Shown: positions 40,909-49,408 of the stretch, piece after piece
Position numbering within the stretch: position 1 is the stretch's first letter
Layout of the letters: each line of letters opens with the position of its first letter
Assembly (NCBI GenBank): GCA_031549725.1
Contig: JAVBPH010000042.1
Location: forward strand, 3,136 to 67,135
Reading direction: 5' to 3'
Length of the DNA: 64,000 bases
From: UBA937 sp031549725
Lineage (GTDB): Bacteria; Spirochaetota; Spirochaetia; Treponematales; Breznakiellaceae
The notes under the pieces: generated by a model
Told to the model about the DNA's origin: nothing
Seen by the model: the letters and a program-made list of their open reading frames with translations, nothing else
Database searches by the model: none
Made by a program: the position numbers and the translations under genes

Positions 40909-42878
40909 TGGCCGGACGCTCCCCAGTAAGATTAATCGCAGCTGTTTTTATTGTTCTTAATATTGCTGTTTTTGCAGAAGCCCAGTTCACCGGACAGATT
41001 CCGTCGGATTCCCATAACGGTGCGGTCACCGCCCTCGTCCGGGATGAAGCCGGAAGTATTATCAGTTCCGGTGAAGATGGTTTTATAAATCTTTGGGATA
41101 TTCAGGCAAATATGGCGGTAGGCCGCTTTCAGCTAAGTTCCTACCCTATTATTTCCATGGCTGTCAGGCCGGACCGTTCCCATATCACTATTGTAGAAAG
41201 TGACGGTTTGGGACTATACCGGATTTCCGCCTGGGATTATACCTTGAACAAAAAAATATTTACCCTCCGGTTTAAGGATCCCGTTTCGTATATAACCTAT
41301 TCCGGAAGCGGTAATTTTCTCATTGCCGCCAGAAGCGGAAAAACCGGGGTTGTATTTGTTGACCCAGAAACCGGAGACCTGCTCCAGGCTCCATCCGCAT
41401 TAAACGGCATAGTGACCTTTGCCGCCACAGGAAAATCGGAACGCACCATGATAGCCTATTCACCCTCGGGAACCCTAAGTTACTGGGATCTTGAAAGCGG
41501 TGAACAGATTCAAAAATTGACGGTTCCCCAGAATTTGAAATCCCCGGTTCTTTTCAGCAGCAACCGGGCTTTTGCGGGTTTCGACAAGGATGGTCTGGTG
41601 GTTTTGGATGCCCTGTCAGGCAGGGAATTAAGCAGGAACAATACCATAAAAGACGGTAAGCTCGTTTGTGTATCCGAGGAAAGCCAGGATCTCATCTGTG
41701 TCCAGTCCCAGGGTGGAAACAGCCGGTACCTGCATTTCAGGATTAATAACAATGGCCGTTTTGATACGATTAGCCAGAAAACAATCCCCGGGAACAATCT
41801 TCAGATTGGATGTTCCATAGCTTCGGGGAATCAGATTGTCCTTGGAATGGCAGATGGGATTATCAGACTGTACCAGCAGCAAAACAACAGCATAATGGAA
41901 ATGCAGACCGGCCATCAGACCGTTATTAATGAAATAGCAGCCTCCAGCAGGAACCTTGTCCTTTTAAATGATTCCGGCGGAATTGGATTTGTTCCCCTTG
42001 ATTTTGAAGCCTTTTCCGCTGATACGGTCATCAGCTTTGAAGATGCGGCCGGCTATGACCGGCTCAGTGCGGACAACAGCAAGGAAACATTTGTGCTTTG
42101 GAGGTCCGCGGGTACCCGTTATGCACCTATTATACGGAACAGTACAGGTATCACCGGTCCCGTGGATGGGCTTTCCAGCAGGTACCCCCTCCGGGGATGC
42201 TCCGTTCAGAACAACCTGATTCTATTTCTGGACACCGCAGGGAATATCCATATTTATAATATTGATACGGGGAAAATACAGTACCGGTACAATGCGCCCG
42301 GTGCGTTGCATGCATCGTTTATAAATGAAAAAAATATTATTATCGCAAGAAGTGCAAATGCCGGAAGCACCCCCTTCCTTATGGTGGATACCTCCACCGG
42401 GGAAACGGTTCCCCTGGCCTACCCTTCAACTGTGGGAGCCCGGGTATACCTGGGGAAAAGCGGTACCATCTATGCAGCGGTGGTAGATCAGAATAACAGC
42501 GAAACAAAAACAACCGTTATCAGCATAAATACTTCTGCCCCTGCGGATTCCCGGCGCCTGGTGGAATACCAGGGGGAAGATACAAATTTCGGCATAGCCG
42601 AATGCGGCGGAACCCTGGCAACTACCCTTGGCGGGGACGGAGCGACCCTGTTTACCCAGCATAATTTCAGGTCCTTTGAAAGGAGTTCCGGGCTGCCGGT
42701 AAAACTGCTGAATACGGACAGGTATTTTATTGCTCTGGACAGATCAGGCAGCATCCTTTGGCATAACGCTTCCACGGGTGATATAGAAGCCGCCCTTCAT
42801 ATGTATGAGGGTAAATGGTATTTGCAGAAAAAAAATGGCGACACCCTAGAGGGAACAGTTATAATCGGACACGAATGA
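40908..42878 (+). CDS. Periplasmic WD40-like beta-propeller protein
   Basis: Signal peptide in residues 1-28 (LIAAVFIVLNIAVFAEA, cleavage before QFTG). The mature protein is a run of WD40-like blades: HNGAVTALVRDEAGSIISSGEDGFINLWDI is the clearest first blade (quoted in parts: EDGFINLWD), then TLSYWDLESGEQIQKL, LVVLDALSGREL, IHIYNIDTGKIQYRY and LWHNASTGDIEAALH. About two seven-bladed propellers would fit 650 residues. ATG 40908 is preferred, with AGGAG eight bases upstream inside the previous gene. No enzymatic motif is seen; a scaffolding role is likely. Confidence 0.87.
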   Translation: MAGRSPVRLIAAVFIVLNIAVFAEAQFTGQIPSDSHNGAVTALVRDEAGSIISSGEDGFINLWDIQANMAVGRFQLSSYPIISMAVRPDRSHITIVESDGLGLYRISAWDYTLNKKIFTLRFKDPVSYITYSGSGNFLIAARSGKTGVVFVDPETGDLLQAPSALNGIVTFAATGKSERTMIAYSPSGTLSYWDLESGEQIQKLTVPQNLKSPVLFSSNRAFAGFDKDGLVVLDALSGRELSRNNTIKDGKLVCVSEESQDLICVQSQGGNSRYLHFRINNNGRFDTISQKTIPGNNLQIGCSIASGNQIVLGMADGIIRLYQQQNNSIMEMQTGHQTVINEIAASSRNLVLLNDSGGIGFVPLDFEAFSADTVISFEDAAGYDRLSADNSKETFVLWRSAGTRYAPIIRNSTGITGPVDGLSSRYPLRGCSVQNNLILFLDTAGNIHIYNIDTGKIQYRYNAPGALHASFINEKNIIIARSANAGSTPFLMVDTSTGETVPLAYPSTVGARVYLGKSGTIYAAVVDQNNSETKTTVISINTSAPADSRRLVEYQGEDTNFGIAECGGTLATTLGGDGATLFTQHNFRSFERSSGLPVKLLNTDRYFIALDRSGSILWHNASTGDIEAALHMYEGKWYLQKKNGDTLEGTVIIGHE

Positions 42879-42929
42879 ACCTCCCCGCGGGAACGTTTTC
42901 ACATGGTTTATCTATTTTAAAATTAAGGT

Positions 42930-43226
42930 TCAATCATGGGACGGATTTTTCCGGACCTTTTCAATGGATTTAGCCACCGCATCCCGGACACTTTTGGCAT
43001 AACTATCTTCATCCATTGCATGGGATGCATAAAGTGATCCCAGCAGGGAAACCCGGTAGAGGGGCTTTACACTATTCAAGGCCATGGCTGCCATATCTAA
43101 AAGACAGTCGTCGCACATACAAATACTGCCTTCATAAGCTCCCAACTGACGGCTGAGTTCCTGCAAAACCAGTGTTTCCGCTTCGTTTACCAGCAATTCA
43201 AAAGCATTGTGATCTATTAATGCCAT
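42930..43226 (-). CDS. ComFB-family small cytoplasmic protein
   Basis: 98-residue helical protein matching the late-competence ComFB domain: VNEAETLVLQELSRQL, the cysteine motif CMCDDCLLDMAAMALNSV (Cys36, 38, 41) and PLYRVSLLGS. ComFB proteins have recently been described as cyclic-dinucleotide receptors in other bacteria (from memory); no such evidence is visible here. It lies 100 bases downstream of dnaB on the same strand, at the end of the ribosomal run. There is no competence gene nearby. Confidence 0.85.
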   Translation of the reverse strand: MALIDHNAFELLVNEAETLVLQELSRQLGAYEGSICMCDDCLLDMAAMALNSVKPLYRVSLLGSLYASHAMDEDSYAKSVRDAVAKSIEKVRKNPSHD

Positions 43227-43326
43227 AGTAATCTCCTGTACCTTAATCCGTTAAGCCATACCATCCCCGGGGCTGATACGGGCCAAACGTCCCCTAAAAT
43301 TTCAAGGAACCCTATATTCAATAATA

Positions 43327-44664
43327 TTATGTTCTGGACAGATTTTCAAATCTAGTATAACGCGGCAGGAATGCAATATCCACTGTTCCCACCGGTCCAT
43401 TCCGCTGCTTCGCAATTATCAGTTCTGTTTTTACCAATTTTGATTGTTCATCCTCGGTTTTTTTCTCGGACTCCCGTTCCCGGTGAAGGAACATAACCAG
43501 GTCGGCATCCTGTTCGATGGATCCCGATTCCCGGATATCCGCCAGGGAAGGTTTTTTGCCTTCCGCATCCCGTTTAACCTGGGAAAGGGCCACCACAGGA
43601 ATATCCAGTTCCCGGGCCAGACTCTTCAGCGACCGGGAAATTTCAGCAATCTGTTCATGCCTGGGAATCTGATAATTTTCGGAACTGATCAAAGTAATGT
43701 AATCAATAAAGATTATTTCAATTTTCTGCTGGGCTTTCAGCCGCCGGGCCTGGGCCCGGAGATCAAGCATTTTCAGATTCGGCATATCCAATATATACAG
43801 GGGAGCTTCATAGATTTTACCCGCCGCATCAATCAGGCTGGTAAAATCCCGGGGCTGAAGAAAACCTGTTCTTATTTTGTTTGAATCCACCTTGGCTTCG
43901 CTGGATATGAGGCGCTGCATGATAGCCATATCCGACATTTCCAGTGAAAAGAAGGCCGCGGGTTTTTTTTCTTTTATAGTAATATGGGCAGCCATACTCA
44001 TGGCAAGTGCGGTTTTTCCTACCGAAGGCCGGGCGCCAATAATGGCAAGTTCCGATTTCTGGAATCCGCTGGTCATGGAATCAAGATCATGAAACCCCGA
44101 AGGGACCCCGGTGTAAGCATCCTTTGAATTGTATAATTTCTGGATGTTTTCGATAGCCTTGGGAACGATTTCCTTGGCACTTTTAAAGGTGATCGTCTGC
44201 CGGCCTTCGGTAAGTTCAAAGATCTGCTGCTGGGCTTTTTCCAGGATAAGTCTGGAATCGGTGGTTTCGTCAAAGGAACTGGCGGTGACTTCACCGGATA
44301 TACGGAGCATGGAACGGCGCAGGGAACAATCCTGGACGATTTTCGCGTAATAATCCACATTGGCACTGGTGGGAACCACCGTGGTTAATGAGGCAATATA
44401 TGCCCGTCCTCCCGCGGCATCCAGTTCCCCCGACTGCTGCAGCTCATCCGAGATTGTTATTATATCGGCTTTCCGGCCCTGGTTAAAAAGATTAAGGATT
44501 GCTTCATAAACCCGGCGGTTTGCATTTGAATAGAAATCACCGGGTTTAAGATATGAGACAACAGCCATGATTGCTTCTGCATCAAGGAGTAATGCCCCCA
44601 GGGTTGCCTGTTCGGCTTCATCATTATGAGGCGGTATCTTATCCTTTAATGCCAGCGCAGCCAT
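43327..44664 (-). CDS. dnaB: Replicative DNA helicase DnaB
   Basis: Hexameric helicase unwinding DNA at the fork. N-terminal primase-interaction domain (EAEQATLGALLLDAEAI), linker, then the RecA-like domain with Walker A GARPSVGKTALA, Walker B IIFIDYITLI, and the motifs VVALSQVKRD and DLVMFLHRE. 445 residues, normal length, no intein. It starts five bases after the rplI stop. The rpsF-ssb-rpsR-rplI-dnaB order is widely conserved in bacteria. Confidence 0.98.
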   Translation of the reverse strand: MAALALKDKIPPHNDEAEQATLGALLLDAEAIMAVVSYLKPGDFYSNANRRVYEAILNLFNQGRKADIITISDELQQSGELDAAGGRAYIASLTTVVPTSANVDYYAKIVQDCSLRRSMLRISGEVTASSFDETTDSRLILEKAQQQIFELTEGRQTITFKSAKEIVPKAIENIQKLYNSKDAYTGVPSGFHDLDSMTSGFQKSELAIIGARPSVGKTALAMSMAAHITIKEKKPAAFFSLEMSDMAIMQRLISSEAKVDSNKIRTGFLQPRDFTSLIDAAGKIYEAPLYILDMPNLKMLDLRAQARRLKAQQKIEIIFIDYITLISSENYQIPRHEQIAEISRSLKSLARELDIPVVALSQVKRDAEGKKPSLADIRESGSIEQDADLVMFLHRERESEKKTEDEQSKLVKTELIIAKQRNGPVGTVDIAFLPRYTRFENLSRT

Positions 44665-44669
44665 TTATA

Positions 44670-45248
44670 TTATGATTGCACTTCTTCCTCTGAAGGAGTT
44701 TCCTGAACTTCAGGGGCCGTTTCTTTCTGCTCCGCTGCGGGTTCATCACTCCGGCGGCGTTCTTTTTTGTGGGGGGCTGCGGCTTTAGGTTCTTCCTTTA
44801 TTGCCTGACCCTGAACAACAATGTTTACCTCTGCGGAGGCGCTTTCGTAGAGTTTGACGAGTATCTTATACTTTCCAACACTCTTGATATTGTTGCCGGG
44901 AACTTCAACCCGTTTTCTTTCAATAGCATAGCCCTGTTTTGCCAGTTCTTCCGCCACGGTCTGGTTGGTCACGGCGCCGTACAGTTTTCCGTTGGGACCG
45001 GCGGGCATGGTCAGGGTGAGTTCCAGGGCTTCCAGTTTTTCTTTTAATCCGGAAGCATCAACCCGCTTCTGGGATTTCCGGGCTTCAATTTCTGCCCGGC
45101 GGGATTCAAATAATTTTACACTGCTTTCCGTATACGGAAGGGCGATTCCCCTCGGAAAAAGATAGTTCCGGGCATATCCCCGGGCCACATCCTTAACATC
45201 CCCTTCTTCTCCCAGGGGTGCCAGGTCTTTGTTAAGAATTACTTTCAT
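44670..45248 (-). CDS. rplI: 50S ribosomal protein L9 with C-terminal extension
   Basis: The standard two-domain L9 occupies residues 1-148: MKVILNKDLAPLGEEGDVKDV, GYARNYLFPRGIA, and the C-domain with YGAVTNQTVAEEL. Residues about 150-192 add a charged low-complexity tail (KEEPKAAAPHKKERRRSDEP, then Glu-rich) not found in E. coli L9. AAGGAG upstream supports the ATG. A terminator-like hairpin lies in its leader. Confidence 0.97.
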   Translation of the reverse strand: MKVILNKDLAPLGEEGDVKDVARGYARNYLFPRGIALPYTESSVKLFESRRAEIEARKSQKRVDASGLKEKLEALELTLTMPAGPNGKLYGAVTNQTVAEELAKQGYAIERKRVEVPGNNIKSVGKYKILVKLYESASAEVNIVVQGQAIKEEPKAAAPHKKERRRSDEPAAEQKETAPEVQETPSEEEVQS

Positions 45249-45298
45249 AATACAAGCTCCTTTTATTACGGGTCCTGCCCGCAGAATATAGAAATCTA

Positions 45299-45332
45299 AG
45301 AAAAACTCCTAAAAACTGAGGTTTTTAAAAGT
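45299..45332 (-). terminator. Terminator/attenuator between the DUF2232 gene and rplI
   Basis: Read on the minus strand ACTTTTAAAAAC / GTTTTTAGGAGT pairs over 12 bp with two G-T pairs around a CTCA loop, followed by TTTTTCTT. It lies 45 bases after the membrane-protein stop and could attenuate rplI-dnaB. The same small stem and loop recur at 25175-25195. Confidence 0.6.
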
Positions 45333-45375
45333 CCCCTATATATCAAACTGGACAAAGATTACGAACTAGCCGCAT

Positions 45376-46401
45376 TCACATCCCCGGAGTGGAGGATGGT
45401 CCGTTTGTTTTAGGCACCCGCAGGGGCACCCAATTTTCAAGAATACCAAGAAAGGTTAAACATACCAGGGCAATCACCAATACACTAAACCTTAAAATCA
45501 TGGCAATGACACATATATTTGTTATAAGCCTGAATACCCTTGGAGTACCCGGCCGGTTCAGGAAAAAGGAAACAATTCCTCCGCCCTGGGCGATATATAA
45601 CATAACACAGATTGAAAAAACATTCCATGCTATTATTTCCGGAATCTCCAGTGAAAAATACAGAGATACAAGAACCGCCAAAATTGAAAAAGAAAGAACC
45701 CATATAAGTGCTTTTCCGGTTTTAAAATTGGCCAGCTCCGGCACGGGGATTACCCTGCGGACCAGTCTCATAACTACCAGAGAAACCTGCCGGCTGAGGT
45801 ACAGAAAAAACATAATCGAGACCACACCTACCCCGCGGAGGCCCACAAAAACAATACTATTAACAAAGGTATCCGGGGTAAAATATTCCTCCAGAAGGGA
45901 CTGCTGGACCACATCACCTCCGGTTCCCATAAGGGCAATGGAAAGCAACCTGTCCACGTTCCTCAGAAGGGGTATATAAAAATCGTCCTGCTGGAAGAAA
46001 TAATACATTGAGGGAACATATCCCAAAAAAATGATGCATGAACCAATAATTAACCTGACGGAGGTCCTTCCCCTCAGGAATCCCGGCCCCTTTGCCGGAG
46101 GAGCTATGACCCAGGCAAAACAAATATTTAACAATGAAAAGATACCCACCCGGAGAAAAACATTAGCCAGGCCCAAAGGAACCTGACTATGCAGAATCAA
46201 CAGGCTGGCGGCATACAAAACAATTGAACAAACCACAGAAAGCCAGCAGGTTGCGGATGAATACATAAAACATGCAATTCCGATAGGCATAAGGGAGAAT
46301 ATAAAAAGCAGCCTGGATTGGTTACATATGACACAGGCCAACGCACAAATCACAGCGGGGAGCAATACCCCCGCCGGATTTTTTGATGGATATCTTTCCA
46401 C
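45376..46401 (-). CDS. YybS-like (DUF2232) polytopic membrane protein
   Basis: Inner-membrane protein of unknown function. About eight hydrophobic segments are spread over residues 10-325 (for example VLLPAVICALACVICN, LSVVCSIVLYAASLLIL, GVGVVSIMFFLYLS, IAMILRFSVLVIALVCL). Its place between rpsR and rplI-dnaB matches that of yybS (DUF2232) in Bacillus, and size and topology fit; that assignment is by context. It follows rpsR by 12 bases. Confidence 0.8.
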   Translation of the reverse strand: MERYPSKNPAGVLLPAVICALACVICNQSRLLFIFSLMPIGIACFMYSSATCWLSVVCSIVLYAASLLILHSQVPLGLANVFLRVGIFSLLNICFAWVIAPPAKGPGFLRGRTSVRLIIGSCIIFLGYVPSMYYFFQQDDFYIPLLRNVDRLLSIALMGTGGDVVQQSLLEEYFTPDTFVNSIVFVGLRGVGVVSIMFFLYLSRQVSLVVMRLVRRVIPVPELANFKTGKALIWVLSFSILAVLVSLYFSLEIPEIIAWNVFSICVMLYIAQGGGIVSFFLNRPGTPRVFRLITNICVIAMILRFSVLVIALVCLTFLGILENWVPLRVPKTNGPSSTPGM

Positions 46402-46413
46402 AACCTGAAATAA

Positions 46414-46743
46414 TTAATCCGCTACAAAGGGCAGCAGGGCAATTACCCGGGCTCTTTTGATAGCCAGAGCCAAAGCCCTTTGGTGTTTTGCACATGTTCC
46501 GGTGATACGCCGGGGAAGAATTTTTCCTCTTTCGGTAATAAAGCGGCGGAGTACATCCCCATCCTTATAATCAATTTTCAATTTTTGGGTACAGAACTTA
46601 CAGACCTTCTTCTTGAAGAAAACCTTTCCTTTTCCGCCCCGGCCATTCCGGTCATCCCCGTCCCGGCCAATCATCCCGCTGTCCATCTGGATATCCATTT
46701 CCATATCCTGATTGCGTTCATCCATATATTTTTCATCTGACAT
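46414..46743 (-). CDS. rpsR: 30S ribosomal protein S18 with N-terminal extension
   Basis: S18 core in residues about 40-109: VCKFCTQKLKIDYKDGD, LRRFITERGKILPRRITGTC and KHQRALALAIKRAR; the C-x-x-C plus later Cys resembles the zinc-binding form of S18. The first 40 residues are a Met/Asp/Gly-rich extension (DQDMEMDIQMDSGMIG type). AAGGAG eight bases before ATG 46743 sets the start. It follows ssb in the conserved rpsF-ssb-rpsR order. Confidence 0.96.
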   Translation of the reverse strand: MSDEKYMDERNQDMEMDIQMDSGMIGRDGDDRNGRGGKGKVFFKKKVCKFCTQKLKIDYKDGDVLRRFITERGKILPRRITGTCAKHQRALALAIKRARVIALLPFVAD

Positions 46744-46829
46744 GAAATAACTCCTTAACAAATGAATTTCTTAATTTAATACATAAGAAATTATTTTTGA
46801 ACCGAACAGGCCCAGCCTGCTCCTAACTA

Positions 46830-47303
46830 TTAAAATGGAATATCGTCGGAAAAACCGTCGTCGGCTCCGCTGTCCTGGGCAGGACCCCGGTTTGAACCGG
46901 ATTCACCGCCATGGTTGCCCTGGAAAGAAGAACCGCCGGAATTTCCGTAGCTGCCGGAATTACCCGAACCGCCGCCGGAACCCCCGCCAAGAAGCTGAAG
47001 GTTGTTTGCCACAATTTCCACTTTAGACCTATTCTGGCCGTCCTGTTCCCAGCGGTCCTGCCGGAGCTCCCCTTCCACGGCCACCTGTTTACCCTTGATC
47101 AAATACTGATTCAGGGTTTCAGCCTGTCTTCCCCAAAGAACAATATCGAAGAAGTTTGCCTCATCCACCCACTGGTCGCCGCTCTTTTTCCTGCGGTTTA
47201 CCGCTACGGAAAATTTACAGATGGCCTGCCCATTGGTAATATATTTGAATTCGGCATCCCGGGTGAGTCTTCCAATAAGAATTACATGGTTAAGGTCAGC
47301 CAT
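46830..47303 (-). CDS. ssb: Single-stranded DNA-binding protein
   Basis: OB-fold in residues 1-105 (NHVILIGRLTRDAEFKY, FDIVLWGRQAETLNQYL, GKQVAVEGELR), a Gly/Ser/Asn-rich flexible linker (108-148), and the acidic tip DDIPF that recruits repair proteins. 157 residues. It starts nine bases after the rpsF stop. Its cotranscription with rpsF and rpsR is the standard bacterial arrangement. Confidence 0.98.
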   Translation of the reverse strand: MADLNHVILIGRLTRDAEFKYITNGQAICKFSVAVNRRKKSGDQWVDEANFFDIVLWGRQAETLNQYLIKGKQVAVEGELRQDRWEQDGQNRSKVEIVANNLQLLGGGSGGGSGNSGSYGNSGGSSFQGNHGGESGSNRGPAQDSGADDGFSDDIPF

Positions 47304-47311
47304 GGTACCCC

Positions 47312-47593
47312 CTATTCCTCAATATTTACAAAGAGGTATTTAAGGACATTGGCATTAAGTTTGAAGATCCTGTCCAGGGTCTCAATTTTTGCCGGATCAG
47401 CTTTGATGGTGAATAAAACGTATTTACCCCGTTTTCTTTTTTTGATTTCATAAGCCAGATCTCTGTCACCGGTTTCATCGGTTTTTTCGATCGTAACTCC
47501 GTTGGCATTAAGGTCGTTCAGCAATTGTTCACGGCCTGCTTTGTGCTGGTCTTCTTCCAATGGGAAAATGACCGTCAGCTCGTACTGACGCAT
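47312..47593 (-). CDS. rpsF: 30S ribosomal protein S6
   Basis: 93 residues of the ferredoxin-like S6 fold: MRQYELTVIFPLEEDQ, GVTIEKTDETGDRDLAYEI and KRKRGKYVLFTIKADPAKI, ending NANVLKYLFVNIEE. AAGGAGG seven bases before ATG supports the start. It heads the rpsF-ssb-rpsR operon, with a promoter and a strong palindrome in the leader. Confidence 0.97.
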   Translation of the reverse strand: MRQYELTVIFPLEEDQHKAGREQLLNDLNANGVTIEKTDETGDRDLAYEIKKRKRGKYVLFTIKADPAKIETLDRIFKLNANVLKYLFVNIEE

Positions 47594-47621
47594 GTGCCCT
47601 CCTTACGGACATAGTTTGATG

Positions 47622-47640
47622 GTCCGCCCTAGGGGCGGAC
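47622..47640 (-). promoter_or_regulatory. Palindromic hairpin in the rpsF leader (possible S6:S18 control site)
   Basis: GTCCGCCC / GGGCGGAC, an 8 bp perfect stem with a 3-base loop, between the promoter and the rpsF ribosome-binding site. GTCCG occurs again just before the Shine-Dalgarno (minus strand TATGTCCGTAAGGAGG). Many bacteria regulate rpsF operons through an S6:S18-binding leader; here this is inference from position. Confidence 0.5.
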
Positions 47641-47655
47641 AAAGAGGATTTTTTA

Positions 47656-47684
47656 AGCATATTAAAAGTTGGGCTTTTGGTCAA
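47656..47684 (-). promoter_or_regulatory. Promoter of the rpsF-ssb-rpsR operon
   Basis: On the minus strand TTGACC (47679-47684) and TATGCT (47656-47661) are spaced by 17 bases, about 65 bases before the rpsF ATG. The rest of the 318-base divergent gap up to 47911 contains only this promoter, the leader hairpin and the opposite promoter at 47822. Confidence 0.7.
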
Positions 47685-47821
47685 GCCGGAAACAAGCCGG
47701 GATTCCCCGGTAAAACCACCGCTCACCTTTATCCCATAGCTCACTGGACTAATATTCCCGGCTTATATAAAATAGCGGAAATTATTTGCCGGGAGAGTGA
47801 TTTTTCCTGACAAACCCATAT

Positions 47822-47850
47822 TTAAGGGGTATACTAAAAAATAGTATAAT
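47822..47850 (+). promoter_or_regulatory. Promoter of the 47912-rsmD pair
   Basis: TTAAGG (47822-47827) and TATAAT (47845-47850) spaced by 17 bases, about 60 bases before the ATG at 47912. Confidence 0.6.
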
Positions 47851-47911
47851 ACCGATGATAATATATAGAAGAAATATATAGGCATGAAGAAACAGAGGGA
47901 ATCGATATATA

Positions 47912-48358
47912 ATGAATAAACGCATCAATTTTGAAGATAACATATTTATTCTCAATAATCGGATACGGATTATTACAAATACCGTCATTCTGGACGCAGA
48001 TCCGGACCTTTTTCTGGAGAAAACAATCGAGGACCTGGATTTTACCGATACCACCCTGGCTATTTTATTGGATAGTTTATTAAAAAATGAAAAATTGATT
48101 GAAAGAAATGCCCAATTTTATAATCTCATAGAAACGGAAGTACTATTCACGGAAGTTTTGGTGAACATCACCCAAAGCAAGGGGCCTATTTCCGTGTCGG
48201 AATATCCTATCATTAATGACAAAATACAAAATTTTCTTTCCCGTTCCCGCCAACGGCAGGATGTTATCCAGGATTCCATTAATTCCTCAGGTGATAACAC
48301 CCAGGATACAAACATCGTCAGCAGCGATGAATTGCATGAGCTCCTCAGGGATTTTTAA
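47912..48358 (+). CDS. Unknown acidic helical protein
   Basis: I do not recognise a family. The 148 residues are rich in Ile, Leu, Asp and Asn, with predicted helices at 36-75 (LFLEKTIEDLDFTDTTLAIL, LDSLLKNEKLIERNAQF) and an acidic end (SSDELHELLRDF). No signal peptide, membrane segment or cysteine. Shine-Dalgarno AGAGGGA is 14 bases from ATG, longer than usual. It ends five bases before rsmD and is co-transcribed with it. Confidence 0.72.
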   Translation: MNKRINFEDNIFILNNRIRIITNTVILDADPDLFLEKTIEDLDFTDTTLAILLDSLLKNEKLIERNAQFYNLIETEVLFTEVLVNITQSKGPISVSEYPIINDKIQNFLSRSRQRQDVIQDSINSSGDNTQDTNIVSSDELHELLRDF

Positions 48359-48363
48359 GCTGT

Positions 48364-48894
48364 ATGCGGATTACCGGCGGTATATTAGGGGGAAGGTTGG
48401 TTGAGGTACCGGAAGGGGTAATCCGCCCCGCCATGGACCGGATGCGGGAATCCATTTTTTCCATCCTGGGAGACCTGACGGGTTGTTCCTTTTTGGATAT
48501 TTTTTCCGGATCCGGCATTATTGCCCTGGAAGCAGCTTCCCGGGGGGCCAACCCGGTGGAAGCCGTGGAAATGGACCCCTTAAAAAGGAGGACCCTTTTA
48601 AAAAATGTGACGATTTCACCAGTCAGGATCCAGTGCCGTTTTATGGCCGCGGAACTGTATGTCAAAAGGGCAAAAAAATCCTTCAATTATATTTTTTGCG
48701 ATCCCCCTTTTCCATATAAATTTAAATGGGAATTGGTTAAAAATATATCCCATTCTCCATTAATGGCTCCCAATAGCCTTTTGCTGATCCACCGCCCCAG
48801 GGAAGATTATTTTGATGGCTCCTTTGATGTGCTGGACCAGGTTGATAAAAGGGAATACGGCCGCTCAATTGTAGATTTCTATGTAAAACAGTAA
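48364..48894 (+). CDS. rsmD: 16S rRNA (guanine966-N2)-methyltransferase
   Basis: SAM-dependent methylation of G966 of 16S rRNA. Motifs: N-terminal MRITGGILGGRLVEVPEG, RPAMDRMRESIFSIL, SAM-binding FLDIFSGSGIIALEAASRGA, and the catalytic FCDPPFPY. 176 residues, within family range. ATG 48364 is the natural family start. It follows the unknown 47912 gene by five bases; often rsmD sits beside coaD, but here coaD is elsewhere in the window. Confidence 0.95.
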   Translation: MRITGGILGGRLVEVPEGVIRPAMDRMRESIFSILGDLTGCSFLDIFSGSGIIALEAASRGANPVEAVEMDPLKRRTLLKNVTISPVRIQCRFMAAELYVKRAKKSFNYIFCDPPFPYKFKWELVKNISHSPLMAPNSLLLIHRPREDYFDGSFDVLDQVDKREYGRSIVDFYVKQ

Positions 48895-48981
48895 CAAAAT
48901 TGTTGATTTTTGAGAAATTGGCGTTATAGCCTATTCACAAAGATGGTATTTTTAGCTATATTCATACAATATTAAAAACAA

Positions 48982-49010
48982 TTACATTTTAAACTGATTC
49001 GTAATATAAT
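48982..49010 (+). promoter_or_regulatory. Promoter of the TPR gene pair and rlmN
   Basis: TTACAT (48982-48987) and TATAAT (49005-49010) spaced by 17 bases. Initiation near 49017 falls after the ATG at 49013 and so supports the start at 49064. Confidence 0.65.
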
Positions 49011-49063
49011 AATTGTATCTATTTTTCATTGTTATTTGTTTCCTTTATGTATATTGTATATAT

Positions 49064-49408
49064 ATGGATAGAAAAAATGTGTTTGACCGTTTTAAAGGTC
49101 AGGAAGCATTTATAAAAACCATCCAGCGGCCTGAAATTGCCAGCAATCAGAGGGTGGCACTCAATCGCAAAGGGAACATACTATTTAACTCCGGGGATAT
49201 AGAAGAGGCCCGGAGAATTTTCCTTACCACCGGATATACGGACGGTCTGGTAAGGGTCGGTGATTATTATAAATCTCATGGAAGAGATTTAGATGCCCTA
49301 CGTATGTATTGGATTGCACCGGATAAAAAGAAATCTGAACCGATTATTGAAAAATTATCGGGTATAATCAGAACATTATTAAACGAAGAGGATCAATTTC
49401 ATGAGTGA
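49064..49408 (+). CDS. Small TPR-like unknown protein
   Basis: 114 residues, cytoplasmic, basic. Two or three short helical repeats are visible: ASNQRVALNRKGNILFNSGD, EEARRIFLTTGYTDGLVRVG and DYYKSHGRDLDALRMYWIA. A start at 49013 would add an AT-rich hydrophobic stretch, but the promoter position argues against it. It overlaps the following TPR gene by eight bases, implying coupled translation and perhaps a shared complex. Confidence 0.75.
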   Translation: MDRKNVFDRFKGQEAFIKTIQRPEIASNQRVALNRKGNILFNSGDIEEARRIFLTTGYTDGLVRVGDYYKSHGRDLDALRMYWIAPDKKKSEPIIEKLSGIIRTLLNEEDQFHE

